The notes below the pieces were generated by a model. It saw nothing but the letters and a program-made list of their open reading frames with translations. It ran no database searches and was not told the origin of the DNA. From RGIG3009 sp045541305 (lineage in GTDB: Bacteria > Bacillota > Clostridia > Oscillospirales > Acutalibacteraceae), in the NCBI GenBank assembly GCA_045541305.1, contig JAZQIV010000110.1, forward strand, positions 1 through 6,371: a stretch of DNA of 6,371 nt. The letters run 5' to 3'. Below, piece after piece: positions 1-6,371 of this stretch; position 1 is the first letter of the stretch; every line of letters begins with the position of its first letter. Both the position numbers and the translations under genes were made by a program.

Positions 1-18
1 CATAGGGGACATCCTTTT
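1..18 (-). promoter_or_regulatory. Possible ribosome-binding site and start codon of the next gene, cut by the window edge
   Basis: On the minus strand, AAAAGGA (18 to 12) is followed after 8 nt by an ATG that occupies the last three bases (3 to 1). An in-frame ATG at 12-10 overlaps the purine run and is less likely. This suggests that another same-strand gene begins about 36 bp after the methyltransferase stop. No coding sequence is visible, so its product is unknown. Confidence 0.35.
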
Positions 19-36
19 CAAATTCAAGTATGTCGG

Positions 37-1455
37 TCAATTTGTTTTCGTTTGTAAGTCTTTCGTATGAACAGATATACGGATATAATCGTCGGCCTTT
101 TCCCTACTCAAACAAACAACGCTTTCCACGTGTGCCGTGCGGGGGAACATATCCACCGGGGTGACGCGTTTGGTGTGATAGCCCTGCTCGGCAAAGCTTT
201 TGAGATCGCGCGCCAGCGTGGCGGGATCGCAGGACACGTACACCACACGGTCGGGCGCCATGCGGCTGATGGTTTGGATCAACGCGGCATCGCACCCCTT
301 GCGCGGCGGGTCCACAATTACCACATTGGGGCGAATGCCCTCGCGTTCGAGCTGTGCCGCCGCTTGTGCGGCGTCCGCCGCCAAAAAGCGTGCGTTGTGA
401 ATGCCGTTTTGCTCGGCGTTGAGCCGTGCATCGGCAACCGCGGCCTCCACCACCTCGACACCGATTAATTCTTTTGCTTTGTGTGCCATGGAAAGACCGA
501 TGGTGCCGGTGCCGCAATACAGATCGAGCAGCGTTTCGGTGCCGCTGAGGGCGGCTTCCTCGGCGGCTTTTTGGTACAGCCGCTCGGCTTGATCGCGATT
601 GACCTGATAAAAGGAAAGCGGCGATAAACGAAACGACATACCGCACAACGTATCCGTGATATACGGTGTGCCGTACAGCGCAAACGAGCTCTCCCCCAGC
701 ACCACGTTGGTATCACGACGGTTCAAATTGACCATCACCGAGGTAAGATTCGGCAGGCGTTCGGTTAAGGCTTGGACGAGCTGCTCGCTGTGCGGCAGCT
801 TGCCCGACGTGCACACGAGGCACACCATGAGCTCGCCGCTTTTGGCGCCTTCGCGGATATAGATATGGCGCAGCAGCCCTGTGTTGGTGCGTTCATCGTA
901 CAGCGACACGTGGGCGGTGTTGATCCAGGCTTCCACCACCTCGAGCACTGTTTGAAAGCAAGCAGGCTGCAGCAGGCAATCCCGCTGATTCACAATGCGG
1001 TGACTGCGGGCGGCATAAAACCCGATGAGGGGACCGTTTCCGCCTGCTGCAACGGGATACTGGGCTTTGTTGCGATAGCGTTCGGGAGAAGCGCAGCCCA
1101 CAATGGGTTGCGGGCGAACGGTCATCCCGCCGATGCGGGAAAGGGCATCCGCCACGCGCTGCCACTTGTACTGCAATTCCGCTTCGTACGTAACGTGACA
1201 ATACGTGCAGCCGCCGCATTTGCCGAACGCGGCACACGAAACGTGCGCCGCGCGGTCGGGCGACGGGGCAAGGAGCTCCTCCACGATCCCGAACGCCATG
1301 GTTTTTTGTACTTTGACGATGCGGCAACGAAGCGTGTCACCGATCGCGGTGAACGGCACGAACACCGCCATGCCGTCTTGGGCGCGACCGATTCCGTTCC
1401 CCTCCGCGCTCATGGCGGTAATGGTTACATCCACGATTTGGTTTTTTTGGAGCAC
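37..1455 (-). CDS. rlmD: 23S rRNA (uracil-5-)-methyltransferase, TrmA/RumA family (RlmD or RlmCD type)
   Basis: This SAM-dependent enzyme makes 5-methyluridine in 23S rRNA (U1939 in E. coli numbering; the Bacillus homologue RlmCD also modifies U747). An N-terminal TRAM RNA-binding domain (about 1-61) is followed by a [4Fe-4S] cluster motif, C74-x5-C80-x2-C83, with the fourth ligand probably C160 in NQRDC. The methyltransferase part has FYQVN (282-286), the SAM-binding loop LLDLYCGTGTIGLSMA (309-324), VDPPRKGCD (381-389), the nucleophile C409 in YVSCDPATLARDL, and the likely general base E444 in HVESVVCLS. At 472 aa it is about family length, with a tail of roughly 22 residues after the usual end. 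The start is GTG; it is supported by an AAGGCGGTGA Shine-Dalgarno 6 nt upstream and by the TRAM domain beginning at once. It lies 19 bp after polC with no visible terminator, so it is probably cotranscribed. The exact target uridine cannot be told from sequence alone, so the symbol is less sure than the family. Confidence 0.94.
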   Translation of the reverse strand: MLQKNQIVDVTITAMSAEGNGIGRAQDGMAVFVPFTAIGDTLRCRIVKVQKTMAFGIVEELLAPSPDRAAHVSCAAFGKCGGCTYCHVTYEAELQYKWQRVADALSRIGGMTVRPQPIVGCASPERYRNKAQYPVAAGGNGPLIGFYAARSHRIVNQRDCLLQPACFQTVLEVVEAWINTAHVSLYDERTNTGLLRHIYIREGAKSGELMVCLVCTSGKLPHSEQLVQALTERLPNLTSVMVNLNRRDTNVVLGESSFALYGTPYITDTLCGMSFRLSPLSFYQVNRDQAERLYQKAAEEAALSGTETLLDLYCGTGTIGLSMAHKAKELIGVEVVEAAVADARLNAEQNGIHNARFLAADAAQAAAQLEREGIRPNVVIVDPPRKGCDAALIQTISRMAPDRVVYVSCDPATLARDLKSFAEQGYHTKRVTPVDMFPRTAHVESVVCLSREKADDYIRISVHTKDLQTKTN

Positions 1456-1461
1456 GGTCGG

Positions 1462-1471
1462 TCACCGCCTT
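1462..1471 (-). promoter_or_regulatory. Shine-Dalgarno site of the rRNA methyltransferase gene
   Basis: Read on the minus strand this is AAGGCGGTGA, one mismatch from the full anti-16S complement AAGGAGGTGA, and it sits 6 nt before the GTG at 1455. It decides the non-ATG start. It lies wholly within the 19-bp gap after polC. Confidence 0.8.
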
Positions 1472-1474
1472 TCC

Positions 1475-4400
1475 TTAAAAATCGAATAACGTCATTTGGC
1501 TGGATTCCGGCAGGCCTTCCAGCGCGCCGAGCTGGCGCAGGGATTCCATGACCGCGCTGCTGATGCCCGCGCGATCCTGGATCTCTTCGCAGGAAATGTA
1601 CTCGCCGTCTTCTTGTGCTTTCATGAGCGATTCGGCGGCGGCGTTGCCAAGGCCCTTGACCGCCGTGAACGGCATGCGTATTTTGCCGCCTTCCATTAAG
1701 AATTTATACGAGTGAGATTTGTACAGATCCACCGGCAGGAATTCCACGCCGCGCTGCATGGCTTCGTAAATGACGTGCAGCGTTTCCGCCTGCGCCTGGT
1801 CCTTTGCCGTGGCTTCTTTTTTATCCTTATTGCGCAGCATATCCATCAGGCGTTTGACGGTTTCCTTGCCCGCCTGCACGGGTTCAGCATCGAAATCTTC
1901 GCCGCGGCCCGTGAAGTAGGCGGCGTAATATTCGGCGGGACGATGGACTTTGTACCACGCCACGCGCAAAGCCGCAATGCAATACGCGGCGGCGTGCGCT
2001 TTGGGGAACATGTACTTGATCTTTAAGCAGGAATCCACGTACCATTGCGGGACACCGTGCTCCTTCATGGCCGCATAGTGCTCTTCGGTGAGCAGCTTGG
2101 ACGATTTACCCTTACGCACGATTTCCATGATCTTGAACGCCATGTCGGGTTCCAAGCCCTTGTGCATCAGGTAGGTCATGATGTTATCGCGAGTACCGAT
2201 CACCTCCGAAATGGTGCAGGTGCCGTTTTTGATGAGCTCCTGCGCGTTGCCGAGCCACACGTCGGTGCCGTGGGACAGACCCGAAATCTGCAGCAGATCC
2301 GCAAATTTGGTGGGGCGGCAATCCAGCAGCATCTGCCGCACGAAGCCGGTGCCCATTTCGGGGATGGACAGCGTTCCCGTTTCGCAATTGATATCCTCGG
2401 GGGTGACGCCGAGCGGTTCGGGTGAGGTAAACAGCTTGTACACCTCGGGGTCGGACATGGGCACGTCCATGACGTTGATGCCGGTGTATTCCTCGAGATA
2501 TTTATAGATGGTGGGAATGACGTGACCGAGGTTATCCAATTTCAGAATGGTATCGTGAATGGAATGGAAATCGAAGTGCGTGGTGATGATATCGGAATCC
2601 GCATCATCCGCCGGGTGCTGCGCAGGGCAGAAATCTTCGATGACATACTCGCTCGGTACAACGACCATGCCGCCCGGGTGCTGACCGGTGGTGCGCTTGA
2701 TACCCGTGCAGCCGGTGGCGAGGCGCGCAATTTCGGCTTCGCTGAGCGCAAGGCCGCGCTCCTCGGCGTATTTTTTTACGTAGCCGTAGGCGGTTTTATC
2801 CGCCACCGTGGAAATGGTGCCGGCCTTGAACACGTGAGAGCTGCCGAACAGCTCCACGGTGTATTTGTGCGCGTTGGACTGGTATTCGCTGGCAAAGTTC
2901 AAGTCAATATCCGGCTGCTTATCGCCTTTAAAGCCCAGAAACGTTTCAAACGGGATCTCATGTCCGTCACGGTTATAGGGTGTGCCGCACTTGGGACACA
3001 CTTTATCCGGCAAATCGAAGCCCGAACCGACCGAACCGTCGGTAATAAATTCGGAATGTTTACAGTTGGGGCACAAATAATGCGGCGGCAAGGGGTTCAC
3101 TTCGGAAATGCCTGCCATGGAGGCGGCAAAGGACGAGCCGACCGAGCCACGCGAGCCGACCAAATATCCGTGGTCTACCGAGTCTTTGACGAGCTTTTGC
3201 GCGATCATGTACATCACGGCGAAGCCGTTGTTGATGATGGAGGTCAGTTCTTTTTCCAAGCGATCCGCCACCAGCTGCGGGACGGGATCGCCGTACAGCT
3301 CCTTGGCACGGTTCCACGTGATCTCACGCAGTTGTTCTTCGGCGCCGTCGATGTGCGGCGGGTAGTTGCCTTTGGGAATGGGCAGCAGATCCTCAATGCT
3401 TTCGGCAATGCGGCGCGGGTTTTCCACCACGATCTCGTATGCCTTTTCAGGCGTGAGATACGCAAATTCATCCAGCATTTCCTGCGTGGTGCGCAGGTAG
3501 AGCGGGGCTTGCATATCGGCATCGCCATAGCCTTGGCCCGCCTGCAGGATGCGGCGGTACACCTCATCCTCGGGGTCCATGAAGTGCACGTCACCCGTGG
3601 CGCAAACGGGAATGTTCAATTCCTCGCCGAGGCGCAGGACAGTACGGTTGAATTCGCGTAATTGCTCCTCGTCACGTGCCATGCCGTTGCGCAGCATGAA
3701 CGCGTTGTTGCCGATGGGCTGGATTTCCAGAAAATCATAAAACCGTGCAAGCGCGCACAACTCGTCCCACGGGCGATCCTCCAGGATGGCCTGGAACAGC
3801 TCACCCTGCTCGCACGCGCTGCCGACAATTAAGCCTTCGCGGCATTCTTCCAATTTCTGTTTGCTGATACGGGGGCGTTTGTAATAGTTATCCAGATGTG
3901 AATACGAGATAAGCTTGTACAGATTTTTAAGACCTGCCTTGTTTTTGGCAAGCAGGATCTGGTGATAGCGTTTGGCGTCTTTGCGGTCGGGCGATAATTT
4001 GCCGTCCTCATCGGTTTCCAGCGGCTCGTTGGTGTAATACGCTTCCACGCCGTACAAAATCTTGATGGGCTTGCCGGCCTTGGCGGCATCGGCGGCGGCA
4101 TTCATCGCTTCGGGGAAGGCCTGCGCCACACCGTGGTCGGTGATGGCGATGGCGGGATGACCCCAATCCGCCGCGCGCATGATGAGCGCTTTGGCATCCG
4201 ACACCGCGTCCATGGCGGACATTTTGGTGTGCAGGTGCAGCTCCACGCGCTTGACATCAGCGCTGTCCTGCTTTTGATACTTGCTTACGAGCGCCAACGC
4301 TTTGGGCGCCATGACGTTGCCTTTGGCAAAGGGATCGAATTCATACAGGCCGTACAGCAACACGCAGCTGCCGTTTTTGACCGATTCCATGGCTTCCAGT

Positions 4401-5278
4401 TTTTCCTTGTCGCGGCGGGTATCGGTCCACAAAATGACGGCGATGGAGTTGGTGCGGTCGGTGATATAGAACGTGTGGCGGATGCGGGTGCCATCTTTAA
4501 AAGCACGGGTCTCATAGCCAAACACCTCGCCCCACACCACGGCGTTATCGCCTTCTTGCAAATCTTTGAGTGCCACGGGACGTCCCTGCGGCACCGAGCC
4601 GAAAACCGAACGGGCGGTTTCCAAATACACCGGCAGGCCATCGGCAGGCGGCGCGGTGGGATCGGTGGGGGCGGCAGGCTTGACGGTGATGCCGCTGCTT
4701 TGGTTCTTCTCCCGCGTTTTTTCGTATTCCGCGACGCGGCGTGCCGCTTCGGCGGCTTCCTCCTCCGCTTGGCGGAGCAAGGCTTCGTACTGCTCGTCCA
4801 CGCAATCGATGCCTTCAAATTCCACGGTGATGCGTTTACCGAACAGTTCAAAAATCAAATCGCGGAACACGGTATCGGTGTGGGTGGAACACAGCACGCC
4901 CAAGCGCGCGCTGTTGAGGGCAATGTGCCAGCCGTCCTCAATGGCGGCGCACACCGCATCGGAAAACGTACCGTTGACGCTGACCGAACGGCGGGTGAGG
5001 AATTTCACCACCGTGTCGAAGCAATCCACGGTCAGGCTGTCCTCGGGGTAACACGGCAAAACCTCCACCGTGTTTAGGCACAGCGCGGTTTGAATGGCGG
5101 TTTCCAGCTGGGCGATGGTTTCGAACGGGCGAAACGCCGCCATGCGGATGTGCGCACGCAAGAAAGAATCCCTGCGATTGATCTCGAGGGATTCCACCGT
5201 GGCGCCTTCAAACGATGCGAGCAACGCTGCATCGGTTATGTAAGCAGAAAAGATCTGTTTGACGTCTGTTTGATTCAT
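1475..5278 (-). CDS. polC: DNA polymerase III alpha subunit, PolC type, lacking the proofreading exonuclease domain
   Basis: PolC is the main replicative DNA polymerase of Bacillota, working at the fork with the sliding clamp. Domains in order: N-terminal domain (about 1-160); charged helical then Pro/Ala-rich linker (161-215); OB fold (about 232-335); PHP domain (about 345-600) with HLH (H348, H350), TDH (D381, H382), E412, H439, C489, E518 and GDVH (D563, H565); then the polymerase core. The core shows YLVGSRGSVGSS (705-716), a four-cysteine zinc site (C736, C739, C761, C764), the catalytic pair in PDIDLNF (D790, D792), a third likely catalytic Asp in LKLDNLGH (D915), and GLSHGTDVWLGN (1000-1011). 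The C-terminus has a clamp-binding motif, QMTLF (1261-1265). The protein is 1267 aa against about 1430-1450 in the family. The deficit lies where the DEDD 3'-5' exonuclease normally splits the PHP domain; no FDxETTG, HNAxFD or HxAxxD motif occurs anywhere. The start is ATG with GGAG 5 nt upstream, overlapping the ispG stop by 4 bp. Confidence 0.98.
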   Translation of the reverse strand: MNQTDVKQIFSAYITDAALLASFEGATVESLEINRRDSFLRAHIRMAAFRPFETIAQLETAIQTALCLNTVEVLPCYPEDSLTVDCFDTVVKFLTRRSVSVNGTFSDAVCAAIEDGWHIALNSARLGVLCSTHTDTVFRDLIFELFGKRITVEFEGIDCVDEQYEALLRQAEEEAAEAARRVAEYEKTREKNQSSGITVKPAAPTDPTAPPADGLPVYLETARSVFGSVPQGRPVALKDLQEGDNAVVWGEVFGYETRAFKDGTRIRHTFYITDRTNSIAVILWTDTRRDKEKLEAMESVKNGSCVLLYGLYEFDPFAKGNVMAPKALALVSKYQKQDSADVKRVELHLHTKMSAMDAVSDAKALIMRAADWGHPAIAITDHGVAQAFPEAMNAAADAAKAGKPIKILYGVEAYYTNEPLETDEDGKLSPDRKDAKRYHQILLAKNKAGLKNLYKLISYSHLDNYYKRPRISKQKLEECREGLIVGSACEQGELFQAILEDRPWDELCALARFYDFLEIQPIGNNAFMLRNGMARDEEQLREFNRTVLRLGEELNIPVCATGDVHFMDPEDEVYRRILQAGQGYGDADMQAPLYLRTTQEMLDEFAYLTPEKAYEIVVENPRRIAESIEDLLPIPKGNYPPHIDGAEEQLREITWNRAKELYGDPVPQLVADRLEKELTSIINNGFAVMYMIAQKLVKDSVDHGYLVGSRGSVGSSFAASMAGISEVNPLPPHYLCPNCKHSEFITDGSVGSGFDLPDKVCPKCGTPYNRDGHEIPFETFLGFKGDKQPDIDLNFASEYQSNAHKYTVELFGSSHVFKAGTISTVADKTAYGYVKKYAEERGLALSEAEIARLATGCTGIKRTTGQHPGGMVVVPSEYVIEDFCPAQHPADDADSDIITTHFDFHSIHDTILKLDNLGHVIPTIYKYLEEYTGINVMDVPMSDPEVYKLFTSPEPLGVTPEDINCETGTLSIPEMGTGFVRQMLLDCRPTKFADLLQISGLSHGTDVWLGNAQELIKNGTCTISEVIGTRDNIMTYLMHKGLEPDMAFKIMEIVRKGKSSKLLTEEHYAAMKEHGVPQWYVDSCLKIKYMFPKAHAAAYCIAALRVAWYKVHRPAEYYAAYFTGRGEDFDAEPVQAGKETVKRLMDMLRNKDKKEATAKDQAQAETLHVIYEAMQRGVEFLPVDLYKSHSYKFLMEGGKIRMPFTAVKGLGNAAAESLMKAQEDGEYISCEEIQDRAGISSAVMESLRQLGALEGLPESSQMTLFDF
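1484..1498 (-). other. PolC C-terminal sliding-clamp-binding motif QMTLF
   Basis: These codons give Q-M-T-L-F at PolC residues 1261-1265, matching the QxxLF pattern that binds the beta clamp. Two further residues (D-F) come before the stop, whereas Bacillus PolC ends directly on QLSLF. The motif's presence shows that the C-terminus is complete and supports a role as a clamp-dependent replicase. Confidence 0.75.
3965..4042 (-). other. PolC PHP-domain junction where the exonuclease insert is absent
   Basis: This stretch encodes PolC residues 413-438. Upstream is ILYGVEAYY, the PHP motif that immediately precedes the exonuclease insert in Bacillus PolC. Downstream is YHQILLAKNKAGLKNLYKL, the motif that immediately follows it. 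Between them lie only about 20 acidic and polar residues (NEPLETDEDGKLSPDRKDAK) instead of an insert of roughly 170-190 residues. The reading frame is continuous and both flanks match the family closely. The comparison with Bacillus PolC is from memory of the family, not a computed alignment. Confidence 0.9.
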
Positions 5279-6321
5279 AACGACTCCAATTCTTCGATCA
5301 AAACCGCGACCGCGTCTTGTTCATCCACGGTGCGGATGACTTCTCCTTTTTTGAAGATGGCGACCTTGCCGTCGCCACCGGCGATGCCGATATCCGCTTC
5401 CTTGGCTTCACCGGGACCGTTGACGATGCAGCCCATAACGGCGACCGTGACGGGTTTGTGGATGCGGCGCAGATGCCGTTCCACCTCGTTGGCCATGCCG
5501 ATGAGGTCCACCCGTGTGCGGCCGCAGGTCGGGCAGGAAATGAGGGTGGGTTCCCCCTGCCGCATCCCAAGAGCTTTGAGAATGTCGATGCCCGCTTCCA
5601 CTTCGCGGACGGGATCGGCGGTGAGCGATACGCGAATGGTATCGCCGATGCCGCGCAGCAGCAACGAACCGATGCCGGCGGCGGATTTGATGAGGCCCAT
5701 GCGCTCGGTGCCCGCTTCGGTGACACCCAGGTGCAAAGGATACTCACACGCGGCGGCGGTAAGTTCGTACGCCGCCACCATGGTATCCACATGGGAGGAT
5801 TTGATGGACAGCACGATATCCGTGAAATCGTATTTTTCCAGCAGCGATGCGTGGTACAACGCGCTGTCACGCATGGCTTCGGCAGACGGATGACCGTATT
5901 TTGCCAAAATTTCTTTTTCCAGCGAGCCGGAATTAACACCGATGCGAATCGGCACACCGTGCGTGCGGCAGGCATCCGCCACCGCTTTGACACGGCTTTC
6001 GTCCCCGATGTTGCCGGGGTTGATGCGCACCTTGTCCACGCCCGCGGCAACCGATTCGAGGGCTAAGCGATAATCGAAATGAATATCCGCAACCAGCGGA
6101 ATATCTACTTTAGATTTGATGGCGTCGATCAAGCCGACCGCCGCTTTATCGGGAATGGCGATGCGCAGAATATCGCAGCCGGCATCGCGCAGTGCTTGCG
6201 CCTGCTGTACGGTGGCCTTGCAATCGGTGGACGGGATATTCCCCATCGACTGCACCGAGATCGGCGCACCGCCACCGATCAACAGCCCGCCGACCGATAC
6301 CTGTTTGGACATGCGTTTCAT
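5275..6321 (-). CDS. ispG: 4-hydroxy-3-methylbut-2-enyl diphosphate synthase (IspG/GcpE)
   Basis: IspG catalyses the penultimate step of the MEP isoprenoid pathway, reductive ring opening of 2-C-methyl-D-erythritol 2,4-cyclodiphosphate to HMBPP, using a [4Fe-4S] cluster and electrons from ferredoxin or flavodoxin in the cytosol. Numbering from the ATG chosen here (348 aa), the TIM-barrel part shows the family motifs APISVQSM (residues 19-26), LVADIHFDYRLA (76-87), KVRINPGNIG (97-106), IRIGVNSGSLEKE (125-137) and HLGVTEAG (197-204). The C-terminal Fe-S domain has CPTC (C263, C266) and GCIVNGPGEA (C298, E305), which are the three cluster cysteines and the glutamate ligand. I prefer the ATG at 6321 because GGTGA lies 5 nt upstream and the protein then begins MKRMSKQVSVGG, like clostridial homologues. 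A TTG at 6345 would add 8 residues but has no good ribosome-binding site, and an ATG at 6312 is also possible. The stop overlaps the polC start. Family assignment is secure; only the start is uncertain. Confidence 0.96.
   Translation of the reverse strand: MKRMSKQVSVGGLLIGGGAPISVQSMGNIPSTDCKATVQQAQALRDAGCDILRIAIPDKAAVGLIDAIKSKVDIPLVADIHFDYRLALESVAAGVDKVRINPGNIGDESRVKAVADACRTHGVPIRIGVNSGSLEKEILAKYGHPSAEAMRDSALYHASLLEKYDFTDIVLSIKSSHVDTMVAAYELTAAACEYPLHLGVTEAGTERMGLIKSAAGIGSLLLRGIGDTIRVSLTADPVREVEAGIDILKALGMRQGEPTLISCPTCGRTRVDLIGMANEVERHLRRIHKPVTVAVMGCIVNGPGEAKEADIGIAGGDGKVAIFKKGEVIRTVDEQDAVAVLIEELESL
5284..5287 (-). promoter_or_regulatory. Shine-Dalgarno site of polC inside the ispG end
   Basis: GGAG on the minus strand lies 5 nt before the polC ATG, within the last codons of ispG (context TTGGAGTCGTTATGA). 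With the ATGA stop/start overlap, this suggests translational coupling of polC to ispG. Confidence 0.65.
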
Positions 6322-6326
6322 GGCAT

Positions 6327-6331
6327 TCACC
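6327..6331 (-). promoter_or_regulatory. Probable Shine-Dalgarno site of ispG
   Basis: GGTGA on the minus strand lies 5 nt before the ATG at 6321. It favours that ATG over the TTG at 6345, which has only a weak AAGA upstream. It is a short match, so support is moderate. Confidence 0.5.
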
Positions 6332-6371
6332 AAGTCGGAGGCCAAGCGGTCTTAGGAAGACAATTGATAGA
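6332..6371. other. Upstream edge of the ispG transcription unit
   Basis: These bases lie upstream of ispG on the minus strand. I see no -35/-10 pair and no hairpin. A stop (TAA) in the ispG frame at 6354-6352 rules out any start further upstream. An upstream gene, often rseP in Clostridia, may end here, but too little is visible to identify it. Confidence 0.3.

Noticed and set aside
1456..1474. Terminator or promoter between polC and the methyltransferase gene
   Set aside because: The gap is only 19 bp, is filled by the Shine-Dalgarno, and has no inverted repeat with a T run.
772..1551. 259-codon plus-strand open frame spanning the methyltransferase start and the polC end
   Set aside because: It is antisense to two well-supported genes, with no ribosome-binding site of note and no family resemblance.
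2565..2577. FDFHSIHD (PolC 902-909) as a possible exonuclease motif
   Set aside because: It belongs to the conserved polymerase core (TTHFDFHSIHD) just before the LKLDNLGH aspartate, not to a DnaQ-type FDxETTG motif.
2522..3661. 379-codon open frame on the plus strand inside polC
   Set aside because: It lies fully antisense to conserved PolC catalytic regions, is low-complexity in G, A, R and V, shows no recognisable domain, and is explained by the codon bias of a GC-rich gene.
3965..4042. Missing exonuclease as a sequencing or assembly deletion
   Set aside because: The join is in frame, both PHP flanks are intact, and a plausible hydrophilic linker of about 20 residues replaces the domain, which a random deletion would rarely produce. 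It still deserves checking against relatives.
4133..5077. 314-codon open frame on the plus strand inside polC
   Set aside because: It is antisense to the PolC N-terminal, OB and PHP regions; the protein is Gly/Arg/His-rich with no motif. It is a shadow frame.
5090..5893. 267-codon plus-strand open frame spanning the polC start and ispG
   Set aside because: It crosses the ispG/polC overlap antisense and is dominated by Ser/Met/Arg/Pro from reverse-reading GC-rich codons. There is no evidence of coding.
1..6371. Mobile elements, CRISPR arrays, tRNA or rRNA genes, tandem repeats
   Set aside because: None seen; virtually the whole window is taken up by three conserved housekeeping genes and there is no non-coding stretch over 50 bp.

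Overview
The window holds three complete genes, all on the minus strand and read from right to left: ispG (isoprenoid precursor synthesis), polC (replicative DNA polymerase III alpha subunit, PolC type) and an rlmD/rlmCD-type 23S rRNA uracil-5-methyltransferase. Coding density is nearly total. ispG and polC overlap by 4 bp (ATGA), polC and rlmD are 19 bp apart, and I see no hairpin terminator between them, so they probably form one transcription unit or part of one.

Organism: a PolC-type polymerase points to Bacillota or a close relative. The ispG-polC junction is familiar from Clostridia, where dxr, rseP and ispG commonly precede polC. Base composition is visibly GC-rich for that phylum, which fits a gut-type member of the Oscillospirales/Ruminococcaceae better than Bacillus or a low-GC Clostridium; this placement is inference. 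Two of the three enzymes carry [4Fe-4S] cluster cysteines, which suits an anaerobe but does not prove it.

Layout: 6322-6371 is the upstream edge with the probable ispG ribosome-binding site. 5275-6321 is ispG, 1475-5278 is polC and 37-1455 is the rRNA methyltransferase, which starts with GTG behind a strong Shine-Dalgarno. 1-36 is a short AT-rich gap that may carry the ribosome-binding site and start codon of the next gene.

The main point of interest is in polC. The protein is 1267 residues instead of roughly 1430-1450, and the missing part corresponds to the DEDD-type 3'-5' proofreading exonuclease that is normally inserted in the PHP domain. A linker of about 20 acidic and polar residues joins the two halves of an otherwise complete PHP domain, whose metal ligands all appear to be present. 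The polymerase catalytic aspartates, zinc-binding cysteines and C-terminal clamp-binding motif are intact. This looks like a working replicase that must get proofreading from elsewhere: its own PHP site, a separate DnaQ-like protein, or mismatch repair alone. Nothing else in the window suggests a novel system; the other two genes are ordinary housekeeping enzymes.
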